The notes beneath the pieces were generated by a model. That model did no database searches and had not been told where the DNA came from. It worked only from the letters and a program-made list of their open reading frames with translations. A DNA stretch of 64,000 nucleotides from Cristatella mucedo (lineage: Eukaryota; Bryozoa; Phylactolaemata; Cristatellidae), in the NCBI GenBank assembly GCA_009760855.2, contig WPIO01000019.1, forward strand, positions 2,165,001 through 2,229,000. Direction: 5' to 3'. Shown one piece after another: positions 11,390-21,900 of the stretch; within the stretch, counting starts at the first letter, position 1; every line of letters begins with the position of its first letter. Position numbers and translations under genes: made by a program.

Positions 11390-11740
11390 CTAGTTCACCG
11401 GGTAGGGTTTAGGCTCCGGGTCGCGCTTCAGTGTGGAGAAGTATTTCCTCCGCAGGAGTGCTTGAGTTGGCGTGTGTGGAGTATTCCGGTCGCACTGGTG
11501 GGAAACCGAGTTCTAGTTCACCGGGTAGGGTTTAGACTCCGGTTCGCACTTCAGTGTGGAGAAGTACTCCCTCCGCTCGAGTGTTTAAGTTGGCGTGTTT
11601 GGGGTATTCCCTCGGCACAGGTGGGAACGGATTCCTAGTTCACCGGTTAGGGTTTAGGGTCCGGGTCGCGCTTAGTGTAGAGGAGTATTCCCTCCGCAAG
11701 AGTGTTGAACGTGCGAGGAGTGTGGAGATAAAGCTGAACT
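11390..11740. repeat. About 122-bp tandem repeat, 2.8 copies, within the LTR
   Basis: Units start at 11390, 11513 and 11635 with CTAGTTCACCGG(G/T)TAGGG. Each contains the GTGTGGAGAAGTA..TCC motif or a variant. Copies are about 80-85% identical by eye. They lie between the TATA-like box and the polyadenylation signal, that is, within the transcribed part of the LTR. Confidence 0.9.
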
Positions 11741-11768
11741 AGACGCGCAGCGACTTTGTGCGCTTGCG

Positions 11769-11774
11769 AATAAA
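11769..11774 (+). terminator. Polyadenylation signal of the LTR
   Basis: AATAAA followed about 20-30 bases later by a T/GT-rich stretch (TTTGTGTGTCTTGC), the usual arrangement at an R/U5 boundary. Confidence 0.6.
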
Positions 11775-11994
11775 GTTCAGTAAAATCCCCAATTTGTGTG
11801 TCTTGCTTCCAATTCACGCCGCGGACTCACGACCCCCTTTAGTAACGGTAAGCAGGTCAGCGCCAGAAACGCTCGTTTCGTGGCGGCCAGCTTATTGCGC
11901 GTAGGCGCGCACCGAACGGCATTAGGCGATAGGCTACGCCGCTAGGTAAGCGGCAGGTCAAGCTTACCCCGCCGAGCCTTCGGCGTTACAGAAC

Positions 11995-12810
11995 GAGCTC
12001 TCGAATGATCTCGAGAGAACTCGAGCATTCGCACCTCGGTTCCCCTGGCGACTATACGCCTTCCATTTTGCTCGCGATCATCGTGAGAGCCGATCCGCTC
12101 TTAGAATCGGCGAATCTACTGTACGTGCTGCTAATAATGTCAGTCGCAATGCGGCAGCATATAGGTGCGAAGTCCTTTGTTCACCGAGGTATGCTGTACA
12201 CCCTCAGATGTCTCTTATGCGGCCTCGTCCGAATCTCGCTTCGCGATAGCAACTGCTGTCCTCAACCTGTTTGTCGAACGACCGATGTTTCCCCTCGGAG
12301 GCGGAGCCACAGAAATCAGTCATTTTACTCTCGTGCCCTATCGCAAAATAGCAGCTGCTAGTAACTTCGCGACTTATGAAACTGGCTAGTTTTGCAGGAA
12401 CTTCGTTTCGATGCTTGTCATACCAAAAAACGAACACGACAGTGTAAAACGAGCTTCTCTCTCGAACAGTCCCGGTTAGCAATGTGCGACGGTGCCTGTT
12501 CGTACGTCATTTAGTGTCCAAGCACGATGTGTTGATAACATATAACCTAGAGATTCAGTAAGCTTTCAAAAGAGTATGGCCAAGCCTTGACCTCGGGTGA
12601 TAAATATCTAAGCGGCTTGGTGCATGTCATTGGGCTATTCGCGAACCTTCCCAGGCTTTGCAAGTCTGTAGCTGGATTATTCTCTTCAAACTATAGGAAA
12701 ACACTTTGCTACCAAGTGCCGGCCCCCGTTGAGGTCTTCCCGAGTTTCATCTTACTGTAATTAACTTGCTTGCAGCCTTGATGTTATCAAGAATATCAGT
12801 ATAATATAAT
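11995..12810. other. No gene or known repeat recognised
   Basis: Begins with XhoI-type CTCGAG palindromes and is otherwise unremarkable. Open frames on both strands are short and resemble nothing I recognise. Confidence 0.5.
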
Positions 12811-13858
12811 TCAAGCACATCGAATTGTCTTAACCCCCTTGCTGTATGCATTGATGATATCCGCATATGGATAGCAGCTAATTTTCTTAATTTGAATGAT
12901 GATAAAAAACTTACTAGTTATGGGCTAACCAAGTGCCATTCAAAAATTGGAAAGACTAATGCTCAAAATCGGCTCTTCCAGTATATCTCCAGTTGAATCT
13001 GCACGAAATCTAGGTGTCATGTTCCAAAGTGACCTTTCATTAGGCGACCACATCAGCTCCATAATCAAGTCTCGCTACTTTCAGCTACACAACATTGCTA
13101 AATTTCGGGATTGCTTAGAGAGGGATACGACAGCTAAGTTGGTCCATGCATTTGTGACATCCCGTCTCGACTTCTGTAACTCACTGATTGCCGGTCTTCA
13201 GACATGTGCAATCGGGCGGTACTTACAGCTGGTGCAAAACTCTGCAGCTAGGCTTGTCTGTCGTGAGCGTTGCAGTTGCCACATTACTCCACTTCTCGCC
13301 GACATGCACTGGCTACCAGTCAAGCAACGGATCAACTTCAAGGTTCAGTCGCTCACTTTTAGGTCCTTCATTCTTTCGCACCAAACTACCTATCTATCAG
13401 ATCTACTGCCCCACCAGGCTAATCGTCGTACTACCCGCTTTTCGGAATCTAACTGTTTACCCATACCTAGTGCAAGCCTAAAATCCTTTGGAGATCGTGC
13501 CTTTAGTTCGTTTGCTCCCTAAGCCTGGAACTCACTCGAAACTTGCGTCACGACATCTCTTGATTTGACCACATTGAAAAAGAAATTTAAAACGCGCCTA
13601 TTTATCTCCACATTTAGTGGATCCCTGCGATTCTTCCTTTATGTGGTTATACGTGCTGACACTGTGCATGCTGCCACTAACCACATTTGCATGCTGACCT
13701 GTGCGTGTCACCGGTAACCGTATTATTCTTGTTGTTTATTGAGCATGCTACTACGAACCATTCAATCACGCTTAGTCTGCAGCATATATAAAGTGCCTAG
13801 AAAGAGATTGAGGTCTCTAAGGACACTTTATCGAGTACTTTATTATCATTATTAGTAA
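12811..13858 (+). mobile_element. L2-like LINE fragment, about 1 kb
   Basis: Contains the post-catalytic reverse-transcriptase region (AACIDDIR-like, LNDDK-like in a shifted frame), then a 191-residue open frame with [53 protein letters not shown] and [14 protein letters not shown]. The 3' stem-loop follows (AGTGCCTAGAAAGAGATTG ... GGACACTTT) and ends in ATTATCATTATTA. It is 5' truncated and mutated. Confidence 0.9.
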
Positions 13859-13998
13859 TTTATTTGTATAGCGCCCTAAGAGTACTGAATTCATGCGCTT
13901 CACATATGCCATGGAGCTCTACAGGGCTTGGCTAGTCAAATACATTCACCTTGACCTTGGTTCGAGCCGGGTACCTTAAACCAGTGGGCCAAACCGGA
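13859..13998 (-). mobile_element. tRNA-derived SINE, family 2
   Basis: Inverted: TTGTATAGCGCCCTAAGAG, GCGCTTCACATATGCC, GGTTCGAGCCGGG-like box B, then CAGTGGGCCAAACCGG head. It abuts the LINE tail on its left and another SINE copy on its right. Confidence 0.75.
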
Positions 13999-13999
13999 A

Positions 14000-14145
14000 T
14001 GCAATTTAATGTAATTTAGTTGTATAGCGCCTTAGCGAACATACCGAGCTTCTATCCAAGCGCTTCACATATACCCCGCAGGATTCGAGCCAGGATCTCG
14101 GTCGTTAAGGCCTTAACCTCAAACCCTGGGCCAAACCAGGGCATA
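14000..14145 (-). mobile_element. tRNA-derived SINE, family 2
   Basis: Second copy in the same orientation: TTGTATAGCGCCTTAGCGAA, GCGCTTCACATATACC, GGATTCGAGCC, CCTGGGCCAAACCAGG. Tandem arrangement of two SINEs. Confidence 0.75.
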
Positions 14146-14180
14146 CATTTAATTGGTGAAATAATATTATAAGAACCTAT

Positions 14181-15300
14181 AATAATAAATATAATAAGAG
14201 GTCATTTGCACAGGCCCTAAGAGAACATGATATCTATCCAGGTGCTTTAGAACTCACTGCAAGAGAATAAAAAAATGAGGGTTATTGGCATGTACTTTGG
14301 CAAGCTTAGAAAACCTTGCAAAACACAAAGGCACACTGTAAACTCGTAATATGACTAGACCAGTATAGTAAGCTAACACAAATTTTGAGACAGTCTGGGC
14401 CAACGGTTATTCTGATGTTTTTCTAGTAAAATACATTAAAGCATGTGCAATTAAGCATTAGGGCACACACGGGAACACAAAAGGTCAAGTTCATTGGTGC
14501 GAAGGGAAGCCTGAACCGAATAGATGCGAAAATTTAGCCGAGACCTAAATGAAGCAGTCGTTTTACAGGTAGTCATCGGAGCCAAAACTGAGTTCCAGAC
14601 TTTCGGTACATAAGAACTAAAGCCAAGCGGAGGATTTCAATTTAGTGTAAGGAGCGGTGGAACGATCGGCAGCCGAGTAGCGAGCAGTTTGAGAGGACAC
14701 CGGAAGGGCAGACCAGATAGATAGGCTTGTTCAAGCGAGCTGTCAACCTGTCAAGCAGAGAGAGAATCTTGAAGTTGATTCTACCTCGATAAGGAAACTG
14801 AAGTTCAGAAGTGGTGCGCTAAGGCGGAGATGCAGTTGATAAAATTCCAGCAGAGCTGCCCGGACGATTAAGAGCGCAGGTCGGAAGTCTTGAATAAAGG
14901 AATTTGAAGTAATCAGGACACGATGTCACAAATGCATGAGCTAGCTGAGCTCTCATATTCTTGTCAATGCAGGCCCTGGGCAATTCAACCAAGCCCAGCA
15001 ATTCAACCAAGCCAAGTTTGCTGCTGCACTTGTCATTAGCACAGCTTGTGCTGCATGTAAGGACCACGAAGAAAAAGTGAAAGGATAAGTTCGGTTGAGA
15101 AGGATTAGCAGCCCAAGAAAAATAAATACGAGAACATAGGGCTGCATCTACCGCTACACCGGGAGCTATCGCAGGCAGTTTCTTTGAAAGAGTGGACGAA
15201 TCGCCGTAATTCGAGACTAACAGCATTCTCGCCATTCTGTGCCTAAGATTAGCTCTTTCGAGGTCTCGGGGGATATGGGTGGAACGATGTTAATACTAAG
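14181..15300 (-). mobile_element. L2-like LINE fragment, strongly diverged
   Basis: The minus strand contains RACIDKNMRAQLAHAFVTSC, recognisably the KLVHAFVTSRLDFCNS region of the family, followed by RLPTCALNR. Its inverted 3' end begins near 14181 with AT-rich repeats and GCCCTAAGAGAACATGA. Much older than the other copies. Confidence 0.65.
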
Positions 15301-16055
15301 TTACAGAGATACAAATGAATTATACATATGTGCAAATACTGCAAAATCCTCAGCTTTAACAACTCTCGAGGGTTGACTCAGAAGAATATTTAAAACTTGT
15401 ACGATTTTCTTGCATTTTCGGTCCGGTTTAATGCCTTGAAACTGCAGGCACGTTCGGGCATTTAAAGCAAGGCTCTAGGATGACAAAAGTGCTCTGAGGT
15501 CGTGCGTCTATTGGCTGCAGAAAAATGTGTTGTTTCCTGAATCTCGGCTAGTCGTTTTCATTTCCGAGCAGGCTCATCAGCGTCTCATGTCGAACGCTGG
15601 CACTCAAAAGCAGCACAGCCAACAGGCATACCTCATAGGTAGCGTTAAGAACGCCCTCTAGCGGCTACTCATTTCATGGAATTAATCCGATCCGCTGGCC
15701 ATTTCCAGAGCTAGTCAGCTTAGTGAATCTGCGCTTTGGAATACAAATTATAGGCAGTAGCGTTTAGAGTTTACTCACAAAATAAGTTGATGCAGTTTTG
15801 TTTGAGTATTCTCAAAATGCAAATGGCTTCCACCTGCTCGGCCCAGTAAATGAGCAAACACTTTTGACATGCGAGCAACTTGCAATGCTATAATAAAGCT
15901 TCGCGAAGCTCCAATTTCAATTACATGCTACAGACAAAGCCGCTTGCAAACAGTGGAACAAGGAAGAGCGAGTGCTCTGTAATCGCGTGCATAGTGTAAT
16001 ACCGCCAATATATGCAGTGAAATCAGTGTGGACAGCTTACAAGTGCAACAAGGCA
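15301..16055. other. No gene or known repeat recognised
   Basis: Short frames only; no splice-bounded coding segment or family repeat was seen. Confidence 0.5.
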
Positions 16056-16720
16056 CTCAAAATTGGAGCAAAACTCTAAAGCTTTACCTAACGTTGCATA
16101 CATTAAAACCTGCTTAAGAATACCTCAGACAAGCTGGTCCATGCATTTGAGATATCCCGGCTCGACTTCTATAACTCACTACTCGAAGTCCTTCTGGCCG
16201 GTGCAACAAGGCACTCAAAGTTGGAGCAAAACTCCAAAGCGAGGCTTGTCTGTCGTATGCATCACAGTTGCTACATAATATCACTTATTACTGATCTGTA
16301 CAGGCTCCCCATCAAGCAGCATATCGATTTCAAGGTTTGGTCGGTCAATTTGAGGCTCCACCATTTTCTTGCTCCGGCCTACCTATCCAAACAACTTCCC
16401 TATCAGGCTAGGCATCGCACCACCCGCTCTTCTGACTCTAAATCCCTTAGCTGTGTGTCTAGGCAACTTCAAATAATTTGACCATTCCCTGTGCATTCTC
16501 ATAAAGTCTGGAACTAACCCCCTCCCCGACTGATGTCATGACATCCCTGAGACTTAACACTTTAAAAGAAGGTAATACATATATGCTCTTTGAAGCATTT
16601 ACTAGGTCCTTGTCAATTGTGCTTTGTGGACTTATGCCATAAAATATCCTATTATTATCATTATTATCATCAGTATTTTGTGAGCTACTCAAGACTATAT
16701 ACATTCGTGCAATAAATCAC
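16056..16720 (+). mobile_element. L2-like LINE fragment, degenerate
   Basis: Plus frame shows ARLVCRMHHSCYIISLITDL, YRLPIKQHIDFKV and FLAPAYLSKQLPYQARHRTT. A short direct repeat (CAAGGCACTCAAA.TTGGAGC) at about 16048 and 16209 suggests an internal duplication. The tail ends in ATTATTATCATTATTATCA. Confidence 0.75.
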
Positions 16721-17034
16721 TGGTCTTGAGGTATCTATATCAGAGCCCTTGAGACTATTACAGCAACACCACCATTTACAGACAAACATTGCGGCTTCGA
16801 CATGGTAGAAAGACATATCAATACTGCCCTCTTACATCGCCACTTAGACTAGTTCTCCCAGCACCGAAAACTAAGAACCTGTAATCAGTTCAACTTGTGC
16901 ACAAACATTTAATCTAAATTCGTGATGTCAGCCGAGGGAAATTTAAAACATTAGTTGTTTAGCAAGCCACAATACTGCCAACTAAGAGGCTGGTGTCATC
17001 ACAAACCTATAATAACATTACCATTAAAAACACT

Positions 17035-17235
17035 GCTAATGTACCCTAAGAGAAGCCATATCTTTTTCAAGGCACTTTGAATTTGCTGAAACAGACATGC
17101 CAACTGCTTAGTAGAGCAAACACGATCTAATAGCCATGAACACGTTAAGGGCAATTCACTTGGAAGTAGCAAACGTGAGAAAAAGGTGGCCATTTAGCTT
17201 CTAGTCATGTTATCAAGTCAGAGATGTCGTGATAT
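17035..17235 (-). mobile_element. L2-like LINE 3' end
   Basis: Inverted tail GTACCCTAAGAGAAGCCATA, TTTTTCAAGGCACTTTGAA, then the 3' UTR and CAAGTCAGAGATGTCGTGAT, which corresponds to the end of the ORF2 frame. Confidence 0.7.
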
Positions 17236-17239
17236 CAGT

Positions 17240-18633
17240 CGGTAGCCAGCTGGCAGCATTGGAACCGAAGGCACGATCTCAAAAGGATTCGGCAGCAGCA
17301 GAACTGGCAGCACCATCTCAAGGATTTGAGGTGGGCTAGAAATAAAGCCAAACGACCCGAGTCAGACAAGCAGGTTGTACGTGAGGAATCTTGGGGAGCA
17401 TGTATTTTCAGATGGGCAAGCTGGAGTAAGAGAATAACAGGCCGTGAACAGTGATCGGCAGAACCACCCGGAACCCGTGCAGGTTCGCAAGAAGCGCCAT
17501 AATGTGGCACCTGTGACGTGCTTATTGTGCCATCCACTGTTCGTTAGAGATATCAGCCAAGGGATACATTGCGAAACAGCAAGTAGGCAAGCGATAATAC
17601 GAAGTGCCTGATGCAAGTCCAAACCTGTGTGCCATCTACTAATAACTAATGACGTCGGCCAAACAGGATTGCAATATCGTTGGATATTAGTATTGCATAC
17701 ATACACCATACACTACACACATATCATACATCCTAGCTGACTCGGTGCCACTGGCTCGGGTCTTTATTATAGCTGACATTTGGCTAAAGCTAGTAGGTCA
17801 GGATCACAGAGCACACGTGGCAGGGTGGCCAGTACACCTGGAAGAGGCTAGTTACTGGAGGCAAAGGCTACAAGCATACACTGCACATTGAAGCCCAACC
17901 GTCAGAGTAGATGCTCGCAAAGGGAAGCATCGACAATGTGGTCCTCTTTTCAAGAATTAGAAAACGACCATTGCAACCACGAGCAAGCCTGCGAAGTAAT
18001 ATAGCGCACGACAGTTTTGCACAGCTTGTGGGAAACTACTGCCACAGGAATGTACTACAGTTATGCAAGCAATGACAGCAGATCATCCCAATTGCTGGAG
18101 TTCCATGGTCATTAATGATCATCAAGGACTGATGAAATTTCGTATGGCTTGGCCTTGCAGAGGTATCAGATCAAGGCAGAGCTGAAGCTGAGCATTGTTT
18201 AATGAGAAACCTTTGATCCATGGCAGCAACCCCGACGGTACCAAGAACCATGGGCAGTGACACTCCACAATGCTCATTGCTAGGTTGCACACGCATCCGG
18301 TGGCAAATAATGCACTATGTTGAAGAATGGCTCAGCACTGACCATGCTCAGCAAGGGCAGCTACAGCCTGAGCAATCCAGTAATAAGCAATCATAATTCA
18401 AAACGACTGCTTACTGCCTGCCGGATATCTGATCAAGCGGCCTCGCAGCGGACTAGAGCATACGAGCAGCAGCAGCCGCCGGGCAGGGTATCATCAGCAG
18501 AGCATCGCACAGGCACAGATAGCCTGAACGATTGGCGAGGCCTGGAAGACAGGGTACCCCGGAAATCGCGTGCTGCGATGTGACAAGACAGGATGTCAAG
18601 ATGGGCAGCTACCACCTGACGATTGCATGCTCT
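17240..18633. other. 3' flank of the TRIC gene; nothing further recognised
   Basis: No coding segment or family repeat was identified. A minus-strand AATAAA (TTTATT at about 17762) lies some 870 bp past the TRIC stop codon and could be its polyadenylation signal, but this is weak. Confidence 0.4.
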
Positions 18634-18913
18634 TCAGCTGTTCTTCTTGGCAGTGGCGTCGATCTTCACCGCAGCTGGACCATCCTGGCCCGTGACGCGC
18701 TTGAGTGCATCCCACATGCCACCGAAGAGTACAGCGGAAAGCAGGTTCTCAAAGGGCACAAAAGGATCACGTGTGTTCAGCAAAATTGTGGTCAGGCGGA
18801 TATAGATGAGTACCAAGATGATGACAGTAAAAAGGATTCTGTGCTCAAGCTGCAACATTCTGGTATCCTCGAGTATAAACAAAATGGAAGCAGCAAGACT
18901 CGCTTTCGTGATG
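18634..18913 (-). CDS. TMEM38: TRIC exon 5 with stop and KKXX signal
   Basis: Acceptor TTGTACTTTCAG. Encodes ITKASLAASILFILEDTR, a hydrophobic helix (ILFTVIILVLIYI), DPFVPFENLL and LFGGMWDALKR, with C-terminus ATAKKNS then stop at 18636-18634. Confidence 0.97.
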
Positions 18914-21900
18914 CTGAAAGTACAAGAAAATGGCATCTGGGTCAGCTCCTATCTCTGCTGGCCGGTGTGCGAAAAGCAAGAAAATACCACCAGCGTGGTT
19001 ATGCTCAGACTAAAATGGCCTCCATGCTCATACCTACAAAAATAGCATACCTTGACACACAAGTGCCCAGAGCTCAGTTACCCCTACAGCTTTTTGCTTT
19101 TTTACTTGCAAACGATACCACCACTTTCTCTTTTTCATATAGCCACTATTAAGGAGAGTAAACATAATACGACCTACATATTCTCGAGGGTTCAAAAAAT
19201 CTGTCGTAATGGCAAAGTAGCTACAAATCAGCCTTGCTGTTCCCAACAAAATGGAGCATCCTCGATTCGTGTCCAAGCAGGTGATCACCAATGTGTCCCC
19301 AGATATGAGCCTGCCGTTAGCGCCAAATATTAAGCACAGTAGCACAAGCAACTGCAGCAAATGCACGAATCGTCCTAGTTGACTAAAAAGAAAGGACGTG
19401 AAAGCTCAGCTACCTCCGTAAGCTAAGGGCACTCACCATAGATAGGAGGGCATATATGTGATGTGGTCCACAGGCCATGTCCATCGCGATGCTGCTTTGA
19501 CACGAGGTGTATAGTTGTCGTTGCTGGACTGGGACTTGATTGAGCGGAGCAGACCGAGGCTAGCCGGTACTGCCTTAAGTGGCGGCACTCACCATAGATA
19601 GGAGGGCATATATGTGATGTGGTCCACAGGCCATGTCCATCGCGATGCTGCTTTGACACGAGGTGTATAGTTGTCGTTGCTGGACTGGGACTTGATTGAG
19701 CGGAGCAGACCGAGGCTAGCCGGTACTGCCTTAAGTGGCATTAGCTAATGCCGATCAGCGAGCAGCCCTACCCGTCAAGCTATCGTTCTAAGCCACTGAC
19801 TCACACTGCTGACTACACTCGGCCATCATACCAGCCTGGAAGGATCTTGATTTGCTCGCACAGCCTATCCTTACATGCACATAGCAGCAGCACACCGGGT
19901 GCTGGTGTGTTGGCTCGGCAGCATGCCAGTAGCTCCGGCCAGTCACATCCGGCACCGTCAGATGCTCATCTGGGCAGCTCTTTCTCAAATAGAGACTTAT
20001 GGAACATCGGGCAGAGGAAGGCACTGAAACTGCCTCACTGGCGGCTCATCAGTGGAACTGTCTTTGGAACAATAAAAAGGATGCGCTCCGCAAGCATAGA
20101 CCAATTAGAGGCACAAATCCGGGGATCCGGAGTATCTAATAATAGGTGCAGGTATGAGAGTGCTGCCCCCTAACTACTGCTTATATACACAGTAGCTGGA
20201 CTGGCAGCCAACAGATCTAGCAGCCTCACGGCACGCGTTGCACCCGCTTCGGCAAAACTCTGAACCACAGCCAGCGCATAAGTATCACTTACAAAGATGG
20301 TGCTAACAGCTCGTTCTTCGATGGCACCCAGAACCCACGAAGTAGCTGAGAGAAGTTGCTCAAGAACAGAGCACCGCAGCCTAAAAAATCCACTACATGT
20401 AGGAGCAACATGACTTGGAAAAACGAGTCAGCAACACATTAAATTCATAATCAGTGAGGATATAAATATAATTAATTTGTATAGCGCCCTAAGAAAACTT
20501 AATCTCCATTCAGGCACTTGACATATGCCACAGCACTCGAGACCACGACCTCGGCCAGACCTTGGTCGGGGCGAGCACCTTAACCCGCTAGGCCAAACCA
20601 GCGAATATAGCAAGCACAGCCAGCCAACAATCGTGGCAAGGCATACCTTTAGCCAAACCTGCCACAACTTGGATGACATAAGAACCCGGATATAGCTTGA
20701 TGGCAGCTCGAACGGCTTCGCTCACACCATATACTCGATGCACTTCCTTGATCGCGACCAGCACCAATTTGATGGGGGTCCATCGAAACACGATGTACAC
20801 CAGGTCACCTGGACAGTAGTTGATCAGGTACCTGTGTTGCATCCATGGAGTAAGCACAGGCATCAGAAACAGAAGCAACAGTCAGCAGAATTCACGACTT
20901 GGCTTGCAAAAAAAAAAGCCGAACTACCAGATTCCGGTGGCAATCAACAGCGACTCGTGGTTCTGAAGAACGGTAATCACGGGCTTGCCGAAGAGGAGAT
21001 TGAATATTATTCCACCAGCGAAGCAGAGAAGCATGCTCGACACCCACGATGACAATGGATGCTTCCTTGCAAATGTGTTGGAACCTGTGAACACAGTTTG
21101 CATTCGGGCAAGTTCCTTCGGTACAAGACAAGATGACAAGGTGATAACAGAATCCTACCAACACGGCAAGGACTTGGAGATCCCTTCCGAAACCGGACAG
21201 CACGACGTGATAACAGCCGGAGGTGCACTCAAAAACAAATTAAGCATCCGACCTTTTTCGACCGATAAAGGCCAAGCATATGCTTGCTGCTACTGCACTC
21301 CGTTGCAGCACTGCATGGCTGCCAAATGTATTGCTTGCAGCAGCCATTACTGCTACCGACGTGGCCGTGTGAGCTAGGCACTGTGGCAGCTGGGCCACAA
21401 TGAACCAACAGTGGCTAGCTTAGCCCTGCACACAAGTCTCAGCTAAAAGACGCACCTGCTCCCGCCAGCCAGCCTTCCCTTTGCTCCGGTAAACCCGTCT
21501 TTTACAGTCTTTTACCTGTCTTTTACCAGTTGTTTACCTGTCTTTTTCCAGTGTGCCTTTCGTTCGCACCTATGCATCATCCAGTATGCACTACTTAGCA
21601 GAGTTCTTACCAGCCAGTGGCCATGAATGTCTTCCATGTTGACTTTAGCATGCCAGCCTAAACATGATACTTAATTGCTTTTGCGTGCTCGATACCGTAT
21701 ATGGCACTAACTCTTGTGTGCTGATTTTCTTGCAGTAGTGAGGTGTTTGGATAGAGATCAAGTTCTGTTAGGGTGCTATACAAACGACCTATAATAATAA
21801 TAATAACAGTTATCATCATTATTATTACAGGGAGTAATGAGGTTACTCGCTCACTATTCATCGTGATTATCACGTGAGAGGGAAGGCTTCAAGAAATTAG

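Larger units (their letters stand above)
10661..11990 (+). mobile_element. Solo LTR of an LTR retrotransposon
   Basis: Begins TGTAGCGCC and ends GGCGTTACA, near-perfect 9-bp terminal inverted repeats with canonical TG...CA ends. It is flanked by the direct repeat GAAC (10657-10660 and 11991-11994). Inside are a TATA-like TATTTAAG (11059-11066), a polyadenylation signal AATAAA (11769-11774) and a block of about 122-bp tandem repeats. No gag/pol or second LTR is present, so it is a solo LTR from recombination. The 4-bp target duplication suits Gypsy- or Bel-type integration, but the family cannot be told. Confidence 0.85.

Noticed and set aside
11390-11660. TTAGGGTTT as telomere-like repeats
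   Set aside because: Occurs once per 122-bp unit, not in tandem.
11102-11742. 178-residue plus-strand open frame in the LTR
   Set aside because: Repeats follow the 122-bp tandem units, and LTR features explain the region; no gag/pol similarity.
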